In this document: positions 31,431 to 43,238 of the stretch, piece by piece
Layout: each line of letters begins with the position of its first letter
Numbering within the stretch: position 1 is the first letter of the stretch
Assembly (NCBI GenBank): GCA_033182465.1
Contig: CP137319.1
Span: 1,612,001 to 1,676,000, forward strand
DNA from: Sanghuangporus weigelae
Taxonomy: Eukaryota; Basidiomycota; Agaricomycetes; Hymenochaetales; Hymenochaetaceae
Length of the DNA stretch: 64,000 bases
Direction of reading: 5' to 3'
The notes under the pieces: model-generated
Databases searched by the model: none
What the model was told of the DNA's origin: nothing
The model's input: only the letters and a program-made list of their open reading frames with translations
Position numbers and translations under genes: made by a program

Positions 31431-32048
31431 TTCAGCAGAGGATGGTCACCGGGGTGGTTTCAAGTCTGATTGGTAGATAGTACAAGTAATGTAGCCACAC
31501 CCAAGCCTAAGTCAGCTCAGCTACTGTCTTGGCTGAAAGCGCCTATGCTGCTGTCTTTTTAGCAGAAACAATCAGATTTTTTGGTGTCCAAATGCGTGAG
31601 TTATGACAGATGCAATGAAGTAGGGGAGAGTTCTGTGAGCAGGAGTGACAACAAACCACCCAGTTTCACTACCACAATCATGTCAGGGAGCCTCAAGGAG
31701 TTGCGTACAGGTGCCCACTGGGCTGGCCTGATTTATCAAACTTGAATCAGATTTTTCCGGATGATGTTGGGCAAGCTACAATTTTTACACTGAACGGAGG
31801 GCATGACAAGGATTTAGCATTATGATGCTATCTTTTTAGTAGCGAAGTACATACTCAACAAAACCCAGACATTTTTATATGTACTGGAGCGCATTTTTGA
31901 GCAGGTTTTTTACATGGTTATATCAGATTTTTATGTGCTGTATTGACTGAGATATTTGCTATTTTGTTTTTTTTTGCTCATCCAGGATGCACTTTGCATC
32001 AAAAATACATGTGATTTTCCAAATTGCCAACAATTTTGCAATTAGCTG
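29828..32048 (-). mobile_element. Tc1/mariner-like DNA transposon, copy B
   Basis: Inverted relative to copy A and closely similar over the leader and transposase. The outer end at 32048 reads CAGCTAATTGCAAAA on minus, preceded by TA (32050-32049). It has no D insertion at the matching site (near 30646). The inner end past the transposase stop (29828) has no recognisable inverted repeat, so the boundary there is uncertain and may extend toward the AT-hook gene. Confidence 0.8.
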
Positions 32049-32351
32049 TAAAATAAATTTACATGCATGAATCTGGCCTGTAAGAATTTTTCCTGGAGCC
32101 TAGGAGGCTAGGAGGAAATGATGAGTTTTAAGTAATTCAGGCATGCCTCAAAGCAGCACATTCTGGTACACAATTCAACTCAAACTCAGTCTGTAAATTC
32201 ATTTTATAATCATATTATCATTCTGGATAGCTTTGGGGAGGTGCTGGACCACCAGGGATCACAGAAAAAAATACACATGCAAGGAAGAGGCAAAAAATGA
32301 TATTTTTGCCATTTTGGGGTCCTTTTTTGCTCTATTTTCTCGATTGTTTTT

Positions 32352-32664
32352 CCTTAACGAAAGCCCTTTCGAAAATATGAATTTAGCAACTTAGATGATG
32401 TGAAACCGTTGAGATTTGTGTGAGATATGATTTTATCTGTGTTTTGAGGTTCTCATGGCGAGAAAAGTGGTGAAATCACGTGATTGCCAACAATTTTGCA
32501 ACTAGCTGTAAACAAAAGCCCTTTTGAAAAGATGAATTTAGCAACTTAGATGATGTAAAACTATTGAAATTTGGGTGAGATATGATTTTATCTGTGTTTT
32601 GAGGCTCCCATGTTGAGAAAAGTGGTAAAATCACGTGATTGCCAACAATTTTGCAACTAGCTAT
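32352..32664. repeat. Two diverged tandem ~155-bp units ending in the Tc1-like terminal motif
   Basis: Units at about 32352-32508 and 32510-32664 share GAATTTAGCAACTTAGATGA and GATATGATTTTATCTGTGTT. Each ends with ATTGCCAACAATTTTGCAAC followed by TAGCT(G/A)TAAA, the same motif as the end of copy B (32019-32050). They are probably ends of related or deleted transposons accumulated side by side. Confidence 0.65.
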
Positions 32665-33339
32665 AAAGCATCAGTCAGATAGTCTGAGTCGGAAGAAGCA
32701 TGTAAGTCCTAACTCTGAGGAAGAAAAGCTGTGGAACGAACTAGAAGGAACTAGTAGAACTCAGTATCAAAGACTTACCAGCAAAATTGCTAAGGATAGA
32801 AAGTATGCACCAGAATGTGCTAGTAACAATTAAACTATAGTAGTAGAGCTCAGGCATTGTAGCACACAGCATTGTGGAGCTGTAAAGTTGGTAGAATGAA
32901 CCAGAACATGAAGTACAATTGGAATTGACAAAGAGCTCTAGGAATTGACTTGGAACGCAAGGAATTGACAAGGAAAGGATTGTGAACAGCACAAAGACAG
33001 AGGTAGATAGTTATAGTAGTAGTCATAGCATAGCCACACCTGTAGAGTATAAAAGGAGGCCAAACGAGCTATCCAAGTGTCAGTTTAATTCATCTTTCAA
33101 ACGCCTTACAAAGCGAGTTGGAATCTTCTCTCATATAAACACTAGCTTGATAGCCACCTCTGTCTGATTCATTGATATTGCTCTTCCTCTCAAGCAGTGG
33201 GAGACACTTGCTTCAGTAGTAAGTTACTTACATTATTCATCTTACTCTGATTCTAACAACATTGATAGAGACTGCTCTAAGTACTCTATCAGCCTGTCTC
33301 AGAGATAGTACATTATTAATATGCTAGAGCGTTTCAGTA
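32665..33339. other. Region without a recognised gene; TATA-containing, LTR-like
   Basis: No long ORF. A TATA box (GTATAAAAGGAGG, near 33048-33060) is followed by pyrimidine-rich sequence. This could be a degraded LTR or a lost promoter. No partner copy was found in the window. Confidence 0.35.
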
Positions 33340-33592
33340 TGTTAGAAGTGTGATTCTGACACTATTAGTATTTTGTTATTTCTTATTCTGTTTATATTAT
33401 TTGTTATGTCCGCTTTCTTGATCATGTGATACTTATATAATCTTCTGTAAAAGCGGCACAGTCTATTGGTGAGAACTTCTACGTCAAGTGTACTCACCAC
33501 TGGACTCAGGTATGTAGTTAGACTGTTAATATACATCAAGTGTACTTACCACTGGACTCAGTGGTCCATTGCTGGACTTGTGTAATCTAACA
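33340..33592 (+). repeat. Copia LTR (C1 5' LTR), 253 bp
   Basis: TGTTAGAAGTGTG...TAATCTAACA. It contains two tandem copies of a ~45-bp unit (CAAGTGTACTCACCACTGGA). Confidence 0.88.
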
Positions 33593-33611
33593 GGTTATGA
33601 GCCTTGAGCTC
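33593..33611 (+). other. Copia primer-binding site complementary to a tRNA-Met anticodon arm
   Basis: GGTTATGAGCCTTGAGCTC directly follows the LTR in C1, C2 (53069) and C3 (minus, 63698). Its complement contains GGCTCATAACC, the CAU anticodon loop of tRNA-Met, which fits half-tRNA priming known from copia. Confidence 0.6.
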
Positions 33612-34778
33612 TAGCTGTCTGCACTGCCGCATTTTTGAGTTTTTAGGTTTAAAGAGGTGCTGCTGTTGTCAGAGAAGCTTTTGGTGTTCTAGACTGGCCT
33701 TTTAGTGTGTTCCCAGTGTTCCCATCACCTTCTGCACCCTTCTGTGCAGTTTCCACAGTCCCAGAGCCCTCTGCTGCTTTCTTTGCCTGCTATTAGTGCT
33801 AAATATCCCCAAAACTTTGCCACTTGATTGCTCCACAACTGTTTAGCCGTTTTCAACGCCCTTTGGCACGCTTACTCGGTCCATTTACGCCTACTGTCCT
33901 ATCGAGTTTCATCCTGATCTGTCGTGATTTGACACCGCTATAGCCCTATCACTTTTGGCTATTTTCGAAGTTGCATTGCCTATCCCGGGTGAACCGCTGA
34001 TCCGTTTCTCACGAAATCTGGCACGTCTATTTTGCCTATTTCCACGTCCTTTGTCGCGAAGTTTCAGCCAAATCGGTCAAGAACGCGCCGACTTATTGAA
34101 GGATCTTTGTTTTGCACCCTATTTTGGCAACTTCCAATTTTCTCGGCAACCACTGATCCGATCCGGACACCCTTTGGTGTACATACGGCTCCCATACCTG
34201 CACATATCTCCACCAAGTTTCAGCTTGAGCGGCCGTGGTTTAACTGTGCTGTGGGCTGTTCTTGTTCTGTCGGAAATCGTTGATTGCTGCCGATCCGCTG
34301 ATCCGATCCGCGTGATCTTTGCACCGTTCGATTCGGCTTGTTGTCCTCTATTTGCATGCCAATTTGCGCACCAATCCGCCTATCCGTTCCCTCTCTGCGC
34401 TGCACTTTGTGTCTAGCAGCTCTGGTGTTAATTGGTGTGTGGCTCCATCACTGTTGTTGGATCAGCCTAGCCTACAGACTGTGAAGCTTGCCTGCCTGGC
34501 CTTAGTTCGCTAGTTGTAGTTGCTCTTTGAGTGTCTACTTAAGCCTAGAGCCTCTCTCAGTTAGCAGTGCCTATAGGGTCTTAGTAGATCAACAGACCAG
34601 CACTGTCTTGCGACAAATCTGTGTATACTTCAGTGACTGTAGTAGACTGCACTGGTTGGCATTGATCTATCACCTCCAGGCATAAATTTGTTAGCGCTCT
34701 CTCCCTCATTACTCTCTCACTGCTTATTTCTTCTGAGCATCACCTGTCCACTCTCATCCACACCTCATTTCAACAATC

Positions 34779-36390
34779 ATGTTTGATCCTGTCACCTCTG
34801 AGATGCTATCCACTATCATCAAGCTCAATAACAGCAATTACTCTGTCTGAAAGCATGATATGCATGCTACACTTCAAGTCAAGAAGTTGTGGCACCTGAC
34901 CTCTGGTCAGAAAGCTAAGCCTAGTGCTCCAGATGATGCTGTTCAACTCTAGAAAGAGAAGGCTGAGCAAGCTGCTGGCCTGATCTATTAGAGAATTGAG
35001 TATAGCATGCAGGTTATGGTGCAGGACTACATGGATGATTCAGTTAAAATGTGGACTAAGTTTCAGAAGATCAATGAGTAGGACAATCCAGCTGCGCACT
35101 TTAATGCCTATGATGAGTTCTTCAATATCACCAAAAAAGAGGATGAGTCCCTCACCAACCTGGTGAGCAGGGTTGAGCTGGCATTGCACAAGATCAGAAG
35201 CACTCGTTCTACCACCCTCAAGCTTGAGGAGTTTGAGAATGAGCTTGCATGTGCATGCCTGATACGTGCTCTTCCTGAGGACTATGCCTCCTTTCGCTCT
35301 GCAGTGCTCCTTATGAAGGAATTCAAGTGGAATAACCTCAAGGAAGCATTTGCTCAAGAGCAGCAGAACCGTCAAGAGCGTGTCCAGCTTCAGCCCCAGG
35401 CCATGTTCACATCCACCAGTAGTGCTGCTAAGCCTATCTCCTCTCAAAATGTCACTTGCACATTCTGTGGCATTCCTAAGCACACTGAGGAGAACTGCCA
35501 TATGAAGCAGGCAGCCTCTAAGGATGCACATGCCAGGGCTAAGAGAAACAGGGAAGAGAAGAGGAGGAGAGGCTGGAAGGGCCAGAAGGCTCATATTGCT
35601 CAAGATGAATCTGCTGAATCTGCTGAATTTGCTGGCAATACAAGTGCTCTTAACTTCACCAATCTTTATTCACCTCTTATCCCAGATGCAGGAACTGACT
35701 GGATTGCTGACACAGGTGCCACTTGCCACATGTTCCCACATCGTCATTGGTTCCCTAAATACTCAACAAATCATACCCCTATTTGTTTAGCCAACAACCA
35801 AGTTATTTATTCAGTTGGCATTGGCACAGTGCACTTTCAGCCTGTAGTTGGTAGCAACCCTGGACAGTTATTTGAATTTGAGCATGTACTGCATGTTTCT
35901 GATCTTAGAAACAATCTCCTCTCAGTCCTGTGTTTGACTCGCTCCAAATTATATGTTGTCACCATTCATCATAACAAAATGCTTTTTCATTGTCATAGAT
36001 CAGTCCTGTTCACTGCAAATATCACTCCCAACAATGCAGCAACTTTCAATGGCCACATTATCCCCACTATTGCTTATGCTGCATTTATAAGCACCTGTAC
36101 ACTTGACACTACACTTTGGCATAGGCACTTTGCACACTTTAATTATGGTGATGTGAACAGGTTGATGACTGAGGAGTTAGTCAAGGGAATGGTTATCAAG
36201 TCTAAGAGCACTCCAGATCCTATCTGTAAACCTTGCATTGCTGGCAAGCAGCACAGGTCTAATGTCTCCAAACTTGCTTCACTCTGACGTTCATAGTCCA
36301 TTGCCTGTCCAGTCTAGATATGGCTTCAAGTATTGGATCACCTTTATTGATAATTACAGTCACTACTGGGCTGTTCTCCCTTTGAAGAAG
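34779..36390 (+). pseudogene. Copia C1 gag-pol fragment (Gag, protease, start of integrase)
   Basis: Homologous to the C3 polyprotein. Gag of the UBN2 type, CCHC knuckle CTFCGIPKHTEENC, protease DTGAT (35707-35721), GAG-pre-integrase region LDTTLWHRHFAHFNYG, and the beginning of integrase. It has at least four nonsense codons in gag. A deletion near 36274-36289 removes the segment between KLASL and HSDVHGP. Not functional. Confidence 0.85.
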
Positions 36391-36527
36391 TGTTAGAAGT
36401 GTGATCCTGACACTGTTACTATTCTTTATTTATTGTTCTGTTTATATTCTTTGTTATGTCCGCTTTCTTGATTATGTGATGCTTATGTAATCTTCTGTAA
36501 AAGTGATACAGTCCATTGGTGAGTACT
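36391..36527 (+). repeat. Copia middle LTR, left part (continues at 53007-53068)
   Basis: Starts TGTTAGAAGTGTGATCC and is broken by gypsy-2 at a GTACT site. The two parts together give ~199 bp, one 45-bp internal unit short of the 253-bp LTR. It serves as the right LTR of C1 and the left LTR of C2. Confidence 0.82.
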
Positions 36528-36838
36528 TGTGACGAATGGTAGAGTTCAGTCACACGAAAGATTCCTCTTGCACTCAGATCACTCCGTTACTGACTGGATT
36601 AACCATAGTATTAGAGTGGTAGTCGAGAGGGAAGAATCCCTCTTATATTCGCTATCTACCAGCTATATAAACTAAACTACGCATGGGGGAAACGTGAAAA
36701 CAAAAGCTAACTAAATGCATAGGATCATGATCACATAAGCTATTAGTAAGATACTTAGTAATAGGGTTCCATGCGTAACGTCTGCGTTACGCTGCGGAAT
36801 CCTACTTAGAAAAGTAGAGTGATGGTTACTTCGTCACA
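36528..36838 (-). repeat. Gypsy-2 3' LTR (311 bp)
   Basis: Matches 52691-53001 with a handful of differences (for example TATATTCGC versus TACATTCAC). It abuts the GTACT duplication. Confidence 0.9.
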
Positions 36839-37091
36839 TACACCCTCCAGAACTTGTTTACAAGTTCTCATAGTAAAGTAGTATAATGGAATAAACATAA
36901 TCTATACATAGAGCATATATTTCCAGTGTGAATCCATAAAAACAGCATAAAACATATGTAAAACAAGTTGATTGAGCAAATGATCGACTTCGCCGATTGT
37001 TTCCATAAAAAGAGTTTACATAAGCAGCATAGAGGAAAGTAGCACACATATCACATCTCACACAGCAGTGTACTATTAACGTTACTTGTCC

Positions 37092-40000
37092 TTAATCTTT
37101 CATGTTGTCGTCACCAAAGAGGGGCTCTTCTGGTATCGGAGTAAAACTACGTGCAGGGACATTAGGAAACGACGAGCCGGTCATTGGTAAATTGACGGAC
37201 TTCGGGGTCATGGAGGTCATTGAAGTACTTGGTGTAGTATCGACGACCTGTGCTGCGGATTGCGAGTGAGTGAGTACTTTTGGGGCCTGTATGGAGGGTT
37301 GACTCAGCCCATCAAACTTGGACGAGCTCGTGAGATTTGGAAGAACGGCAGGGCGAATCAACAAAAGTATGATATCATCCCCCACTCTCGGTTCGTCAGG
37401 CTACTTTTCGATTCCCGGGGTGAGTTTACGTTGGGCTGCCCGGTTTTGATGACTATATGGGGTACTACCTTCTCGGAAACGAGCCTCACAGACTTTCGAA
37501 CCTTGATTTGAGGCAAGATTCTTGTGTCTCGAATAATTGAAATAGTTCTGGATCGCTTCAGCGAGGTGCCTTGGGTCTGCAAACGGTGGCAGGGCTGCTA
37601 ATGCATAAAAATCCGGTACATGTCCATTATACAACCTGCGTATGATTAAATAACGCTCCGGTTGATTGACACCAGGTGGAATCGAGTTCGTCTCGATGTA
37701 TCGATGAAATTCGAATACCTTCTTCAATTCGGCGGCCAGGAATACGTATGATGTGGACGTGGCCGTGTCAAACGTTGCCCAGGACTGGGTGATTGGGCCT
37801 GCATCAGGTTCAGTGAACCTTTCTGGAGGTGCACTCAGGACGTTCGAGTTTGGAGCGAAGAAGTTGATGGGAAGACCGTTAGAGTCCATAGTAAGCATTT
37901 TGACTATTCTTCTGAACTTCTTCCAGTGCTTCTTATGTGAGTCCTTCAGTTGGTACACATTGTTTACGTGCTGAGAGACTAAAGTTGCCTCGTGCTCTAC
38001 CTGAATGGTATGTACAGTTATCTGTGGATCATCTGTGTCCAGCTCATCATTCCCTATAGGTAGGTTCTCTATAGAATCGACACCCCAAACCTCAAGGTAC
38101 ATATTAAGTGCCTCGAGATGCTTTACTTTCTCGTATGGAAGCCATGTGTGGTCTCCGGCTTTCCATATTACTTTGAACAATGAATCTGTACCTTTCCCAT
38201 AATGGGTATCTATCGACAACCCATTCGTTAGTACTGTCCTCCAGATTGATTACTTGACTAACATCCTTTCTAGGAAACAATCTGTCGTCATTCAGCATGT
38301 GTATTCTCAGCAAAGATGTGTGAAAAATGGGGTGTATACCTCGATTTTTCAAACTTCTAGGTAAGTCGATCTCATATGAATCGTTTTCAGCGACCCTAAG
38401 TACCTTGTAGGGTCCTATGAACTTTGGCACTAGTTTTTGTGCACGTTGCTTCAGTAAGTTCATGTTCTTTATTGATAGATACACCAAATCTCTAATTTCG
38501 AATGATGACATCCGCCGATGTCTGTTAGCTTGCCTCGTTTGTTTCACTCTAGCTTGTAAGATGGAGTCGTGTGCTGACATGATTGCTTCTTTCAACTTCA
38601 AGGCAAAAGTTCTTACCCCTGGGTACTCGTCTTGGCTCAGATTGTTCTATATCATAGAATGAGGCATTCTTCTGTAGTTCAGGAAGAACGGTGCATAACC
38701 AGTTGTTTCCATTCGTGCAGAATTGACTGCAAACTCAATCATAGGTAATTTCATTACCCAATCCTTCTGGTTTGGTGAAACGCACTGTCTCAGCATCTGA
38801 GCGATCGTTTTATTCATTCGCTCAGTTGCTCCATCAGTTTGTGGATGGTAAGCACTTGATAGTTTCAATCTTACATTCAACAACTTATTCAAGTGTTTCC
38901 ACAGTGTACTTGTGAATAACGATCCTTGATCGCTTATAATCGATTCAGGTAAGCCATGCAATTTGTATACATTTTTGAAGATTAACTCAGCAAATTCTTT
39001 TGCTCTATTTGTTTGCTTACAGGGTATCAAGTGAACCCTTCCAGTAAGTAAATATACAATCGTGCATATCATATCAAACGAACTAAGTCGATTCTTGAAT
39101 TCAGGAAACGGTCCTACGAAATCCATACCAATAGTTTGCCAAGGCCGTGTTGGTGCATTCAATGGATTCAACAATCCATATGGTCTTTGGTGATTGGGCT
39201 TAGAAGTCTTACAGGTATGACATGAATCACAATATGAGCTAATATCTGATACCATTTCTTTCCACCAGACTTGGTCTCTCAGATATTGCAATGTTTTCCA
39301 TGCACCCAAGTGTGCAAGAATTGAATGTGTGTGTTCAATTACAACTTCTCGTGCACTTCTGTTGTTGATCAGAATTTTTGGTATACATAGCAGGTATCTC
39401 TTGCCCTCCCGTCGAAATATTAATCCATTTTCGATGTGAAAATTTTTGTAGTGAGCAGGGTTCTTAAGGATCAGTTTGAAAAACTGATCTTCGTAAAACC
39501 GGTTCTTCAAACAGTTTAGAAACTGCATTTGCGGTTGGGCTTGTGCAATTACATCAGTAAGTGTCAGTTCTACTGATTGTTGCAAATTTTGAGTGTCTGA
39601 TTGTATTGTAGGAAATTGTGGATCAATGGTATCCATTTCCTTTGCCTGTATACGTTGAAGTCACGACTTGCAAAGGTTCAGAGTGGATCAGCGTATGAGG
39701 ACAATCCTAGATTGTCTTACCGTTCTAAGTAATCATCTGTGATGGTGAACCAGTACGTCGATCATTTTGCTGAGACGCGTTTGGATTCCGAATTCTCAAA
39801 GTTACTTTCTTAATTTGCGATGTTTGCCTTTCGCCCTCCAGTTCTCTGGGCATGTTATCTTGCTGTTCGCCTCTCTTGAAAGTAATTCTAAGCTTTCTGG
39901 GTACGCTGGCAACTGTGTTTATGGTTTGATCCTCAGTTTTCTGAAGTGGTATGGAGTACACTTCAAGTACATTCATGGGATTGATCAGTATCGGACTTGC

Positions 40001-42394
40001 ACCTTTGTTTTTAAGGCAGCGCAATATTGATACATCATCGTCATCAATCTGGTTCGTGTATTCTGATCGTGTTCACACTGTACCAGGTAAGTCTTCTGCA
40101 TAGATTCAAGATAACGCATCTGCTAAGATGTTTTAGGTTCCTGCTACATAGATTACTTTGAAATTGAAGTCCGAAAATTTCTCTATCCATCTAGCCTGCC
40201 TACCACTTAGATTCAGCTGTTCGAATAAGTGTTGCAGTGGTTTGTGGTCCGTAAACCATCAAAAATGTGCACCTTGCAGTAAGTTTTTGTGTCTGAGCAT
40301 AGTTTCGACTCCTGCTAACAGTTCTTTGTCATGTACAGGATAATTCTACTGTGCAGAATTCAACTTAGCGGAATAAAATGCAGCAACCTTTGCATCTCGC
40401 CAGTCATCTCCTTGACTGATTATTCCTCTAATTCCAGTGTGAGAAGTGTCTGTAGTTACATTGATTAGAGGTGAGTTCTTGCCATACTGTAAAACTACAG
40501 GATGATGATTTTGAAAATCATGTACTAATTTGACGATTTGGTCAAACGCTCGCTGTTCAGTATAAGACCATCGGAATCGAGAAGTCTTGCCCGAAATATT
40601 GATGAGTACTCCCATTGGTATTCTCAATTGTGGAATGTTTGGTGCTAAGTATCCTACTGCGCCCAGGAATCGTTTCAACGAATCCTTACTGCTCAGTACC
40701 TTCCATTTCTGAATAGAATCTATTTTATGTGGGTCCATCCTGATACTGTTATCATCGACTATATGTCCTAATATGCGTAATTCTGATTGGAACAGTTGCA
40801 TCTTGTGTTCGCTAAGGTAAAACTGTTCTTTACGCAAAATGTCGATAACAATTTTCAGATGTCAAATATGATCCTCAACCGTATCAGAATATATCACCAG
40901 GTCATCAAGATAGATATCCATCCAATCTCCCAGATATGGTTGAAAGATGTGATTCATTAGAGCTTAGTACGTCGCTCCACTATTGCAATCTCCCAATTGC
41001 ATTACTTAACTAACCATTGTACCATCCGGTGTATTGAATATAGTTCTTGATACATGCTCTGGGACAAACCGAATTTGCTTGTAAGCATCCTTTCCATCTA
41101 TTAGTGACCTGTATTTCTTAGATGCGACTCTACGAAGTACAGATTTGATGTCAGGTAATGGTGAAGATAATTTTCAAGTGTTCGCGTTCTGATCTCGTAA
41201 GTCTACAACCGTTCTCAATCGAATTGGCTTGTCTTTATTCTTACGAGGTTTTTGCAGCAATAACATTGGCATTGTGTTTGAACCGGTAACTACTTTCCAT
41301 CTTTCACTCTGAATGTAATCCTTACGTTTTTCTTTCCATTGGTCTCTCAAGGGATCTGGACATGTCGAACGTCGAAATTTATATTTCTTATCCTCGTCTA
41401 TTAAAGGAATAGAATGGTTTATGGCCCGAAGTGGTGGTAAGGAAGTTTGCGAAGCATCCTTGAACAGATCTCGTGTATATTCCTTAATTTCTAGCCTGCA
41501 TTTCTCAAGTTTACGTTCGTAAGTATCGATTACCATTGAAGAAAGGTTTGTGACTTGCTCACCTTCCAATGGTAATGGATCCGAACTTTCAATCCAAATT
41601 CTCGATTGGTTGAATCTAATCGAAACTTTGTGTTGGTACAAAAATGGTGTTCCTAGGATGATATTGTAGTTGTCCAGGTTCATTATGTCAAAATGTCTTT
41701 TACATTTCACACTTCCAAACTTGAGTTCTGCCAAGGTACAGTAATTTATTTTTGTTCTTGAACCTTAGGCTGCCAATTGCACTGCTAATGGTTTTGCTAG
41801 TGGGATTCGCCTCAAACCTATCTGATCTGCAAATTTTGTTGATACGAAATCTGCAAGTGATCCTAAATTGATCAGAGCTCTTGCTGGCTGTCCTTCAAGA
41901 TGTACTATTACGACTATAGGGTTTGGAACACTTCTCTTGAAGTCTTTTGTGTACGCAGATGTCCTTTCGAGCAGGGGTACAGATTGTAAGTTCTTCATAG
42001 TCTGTACAGCGTTTATAGAGTGACTACTGACAATAGATTTGTCCATAATCTTTGTCACAGCAGTTTCGTTCACTCGCTCCAAGATACTATGTACTAGGTA
42101 AGCTATTGTGCCATGTACAAAGTACTTGCATTCATCTTCCGAGTAACCTCGCAACAAGTTGATAACTTGTTGGCTATTCCAAGGTACATTCAAATCAAAC
42201 AACTCTGGTTCGAAGTATTGCTCAATCTCTGGTTCTTCTATGCAATTGAATAGTTTGGGGTTAAAGATATCTTCAATTTCTTCTCTTACCTCATTCACGT
42301 TCACAACATCTGGTGAATATCTTGCTTGTCTTCCTAAAGCATACCATGTTCTTATATCGAAACCAGGCATAGATGCTAGTTCAATTGGTAACAT
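37092..42394 (-). pseudogene. Gypsy-2 pol: protease, RT, RNase H, integrase, chromodomain (decayed)
   Basis: From right to left on minus. The protease-like ARALINLGSLADFVSTK has Asn where the catalytic Asp should be (a G-to-A change). Then RT (TVVDLRDQNA, IYLDDLVIYSD near 40900), RNase H (NVTTDTSHTGIRG, near 40460), and integrase 39636-38647 with an HHCC finger (HTHSILAHLG...CDSCHTC) and DDE residues in GMDFVGPFP, ISDQGSLFTS and TDGATERMN. A chromodomain-like segment VIWKAGDHTWLPYEKV lies near 38170-38120. A C-terminal extension of about 200 codons follows (37401-38100). Stops occur at about ten sites, and a frameshift lies near 38200. A Ser/Pro-rich frame ends at 37092. Confidence 0.85.
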
Positions 42395-43238
42395 AAATTT
42401 GTCCTTGTCCTACCAATCTTCAATACAGAAATACTCATCATTCACTCTCATAACTCGGAAATGCTTCGAAGTGCCATACTGACGTTTCCATTTCTTGACA
42501 CACTTGTGGTCATATGAATAAGGTATCCCATTTTTCAAGCATTTGACCGCACCGTAACTGAATGTATCATTGTATTCCTATGGCTTCTTTCCATTACAAC
42601 GTATTATTCTGGGCTTGGTGCATCGTGTTATATGATGTTTTAATGGTTTGACATGCAATTCGCGCTCTGGTACGTTCGATTCATAGGTTTCGAAATGGTT
42701 GGTGTTGAGCAAATCCATTCAAGACAAGCGGAACATGTCTTGTATGAGTGCATAACTCATCGGATCACTCTTCAACTCATTATCAGGTTCGTCATATTCA
42801 GTCTCATCAACATATATCATTGAGGCGTTGATTGTATGTTGTCCAGCTGATGATGAAGCTCCTTGCGTAACCACTTGAAGATCTAGGTACTGTTCATCTC
42901 GATTCATCGAACGGAGTTTGTCCAATGCTGCATAATTGACAGTTACTGCATTGGAAGTATTAGGTGGCGTCGGTTTCATTTTAACAGTACTCTTGGTTGG
43001 ACAATCTTTCATCATATGTCCAATTTGCTCACATATGAAACATTGATTTTTAGCTTGCATTTCATCCAATTTCTCCTTACTCCATTTCTTTATATATGGA
43101 TTCTTGGTCTTTGGATGTTTGTCTCTTTTAGGTGAGTCTTTCTTTTTGTTTTTCTTATCTTTGTTCCTATTCTTTGCATTATTAGGATGAATGTTTGTAC
43201 TATTTGCACTGACATTCCGATGAGATGATCTTGCACGT

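Larger units (their letters stand above)
33340..36390 (+). mobile_element. Ty1/copia element, copy C1: 5' LTR and first part of gag-pol, degenerate
   Basis: LTR at 33340-33592, PBS, a 1.2 kb leader, then a gag-pol frame from ATG 34779. The coding part stops abruptly at 36390 after ...VLPLKK and abuts another LTR (36391), so RT and RNase H are missing. Stops replace Trp and Gln codons relative to C3 (TGG to TGA near 34848 and to TAG near 34950; CAG to TAG near 34988 and 35078). Confidence 0.85.

Noticed and set aside
5909-32048. Starship-type giant mobile element
   Set aside because: No DUF3435 tyrosine recombinase or typical cargo; the transposase is of the Tc1 DDE type.
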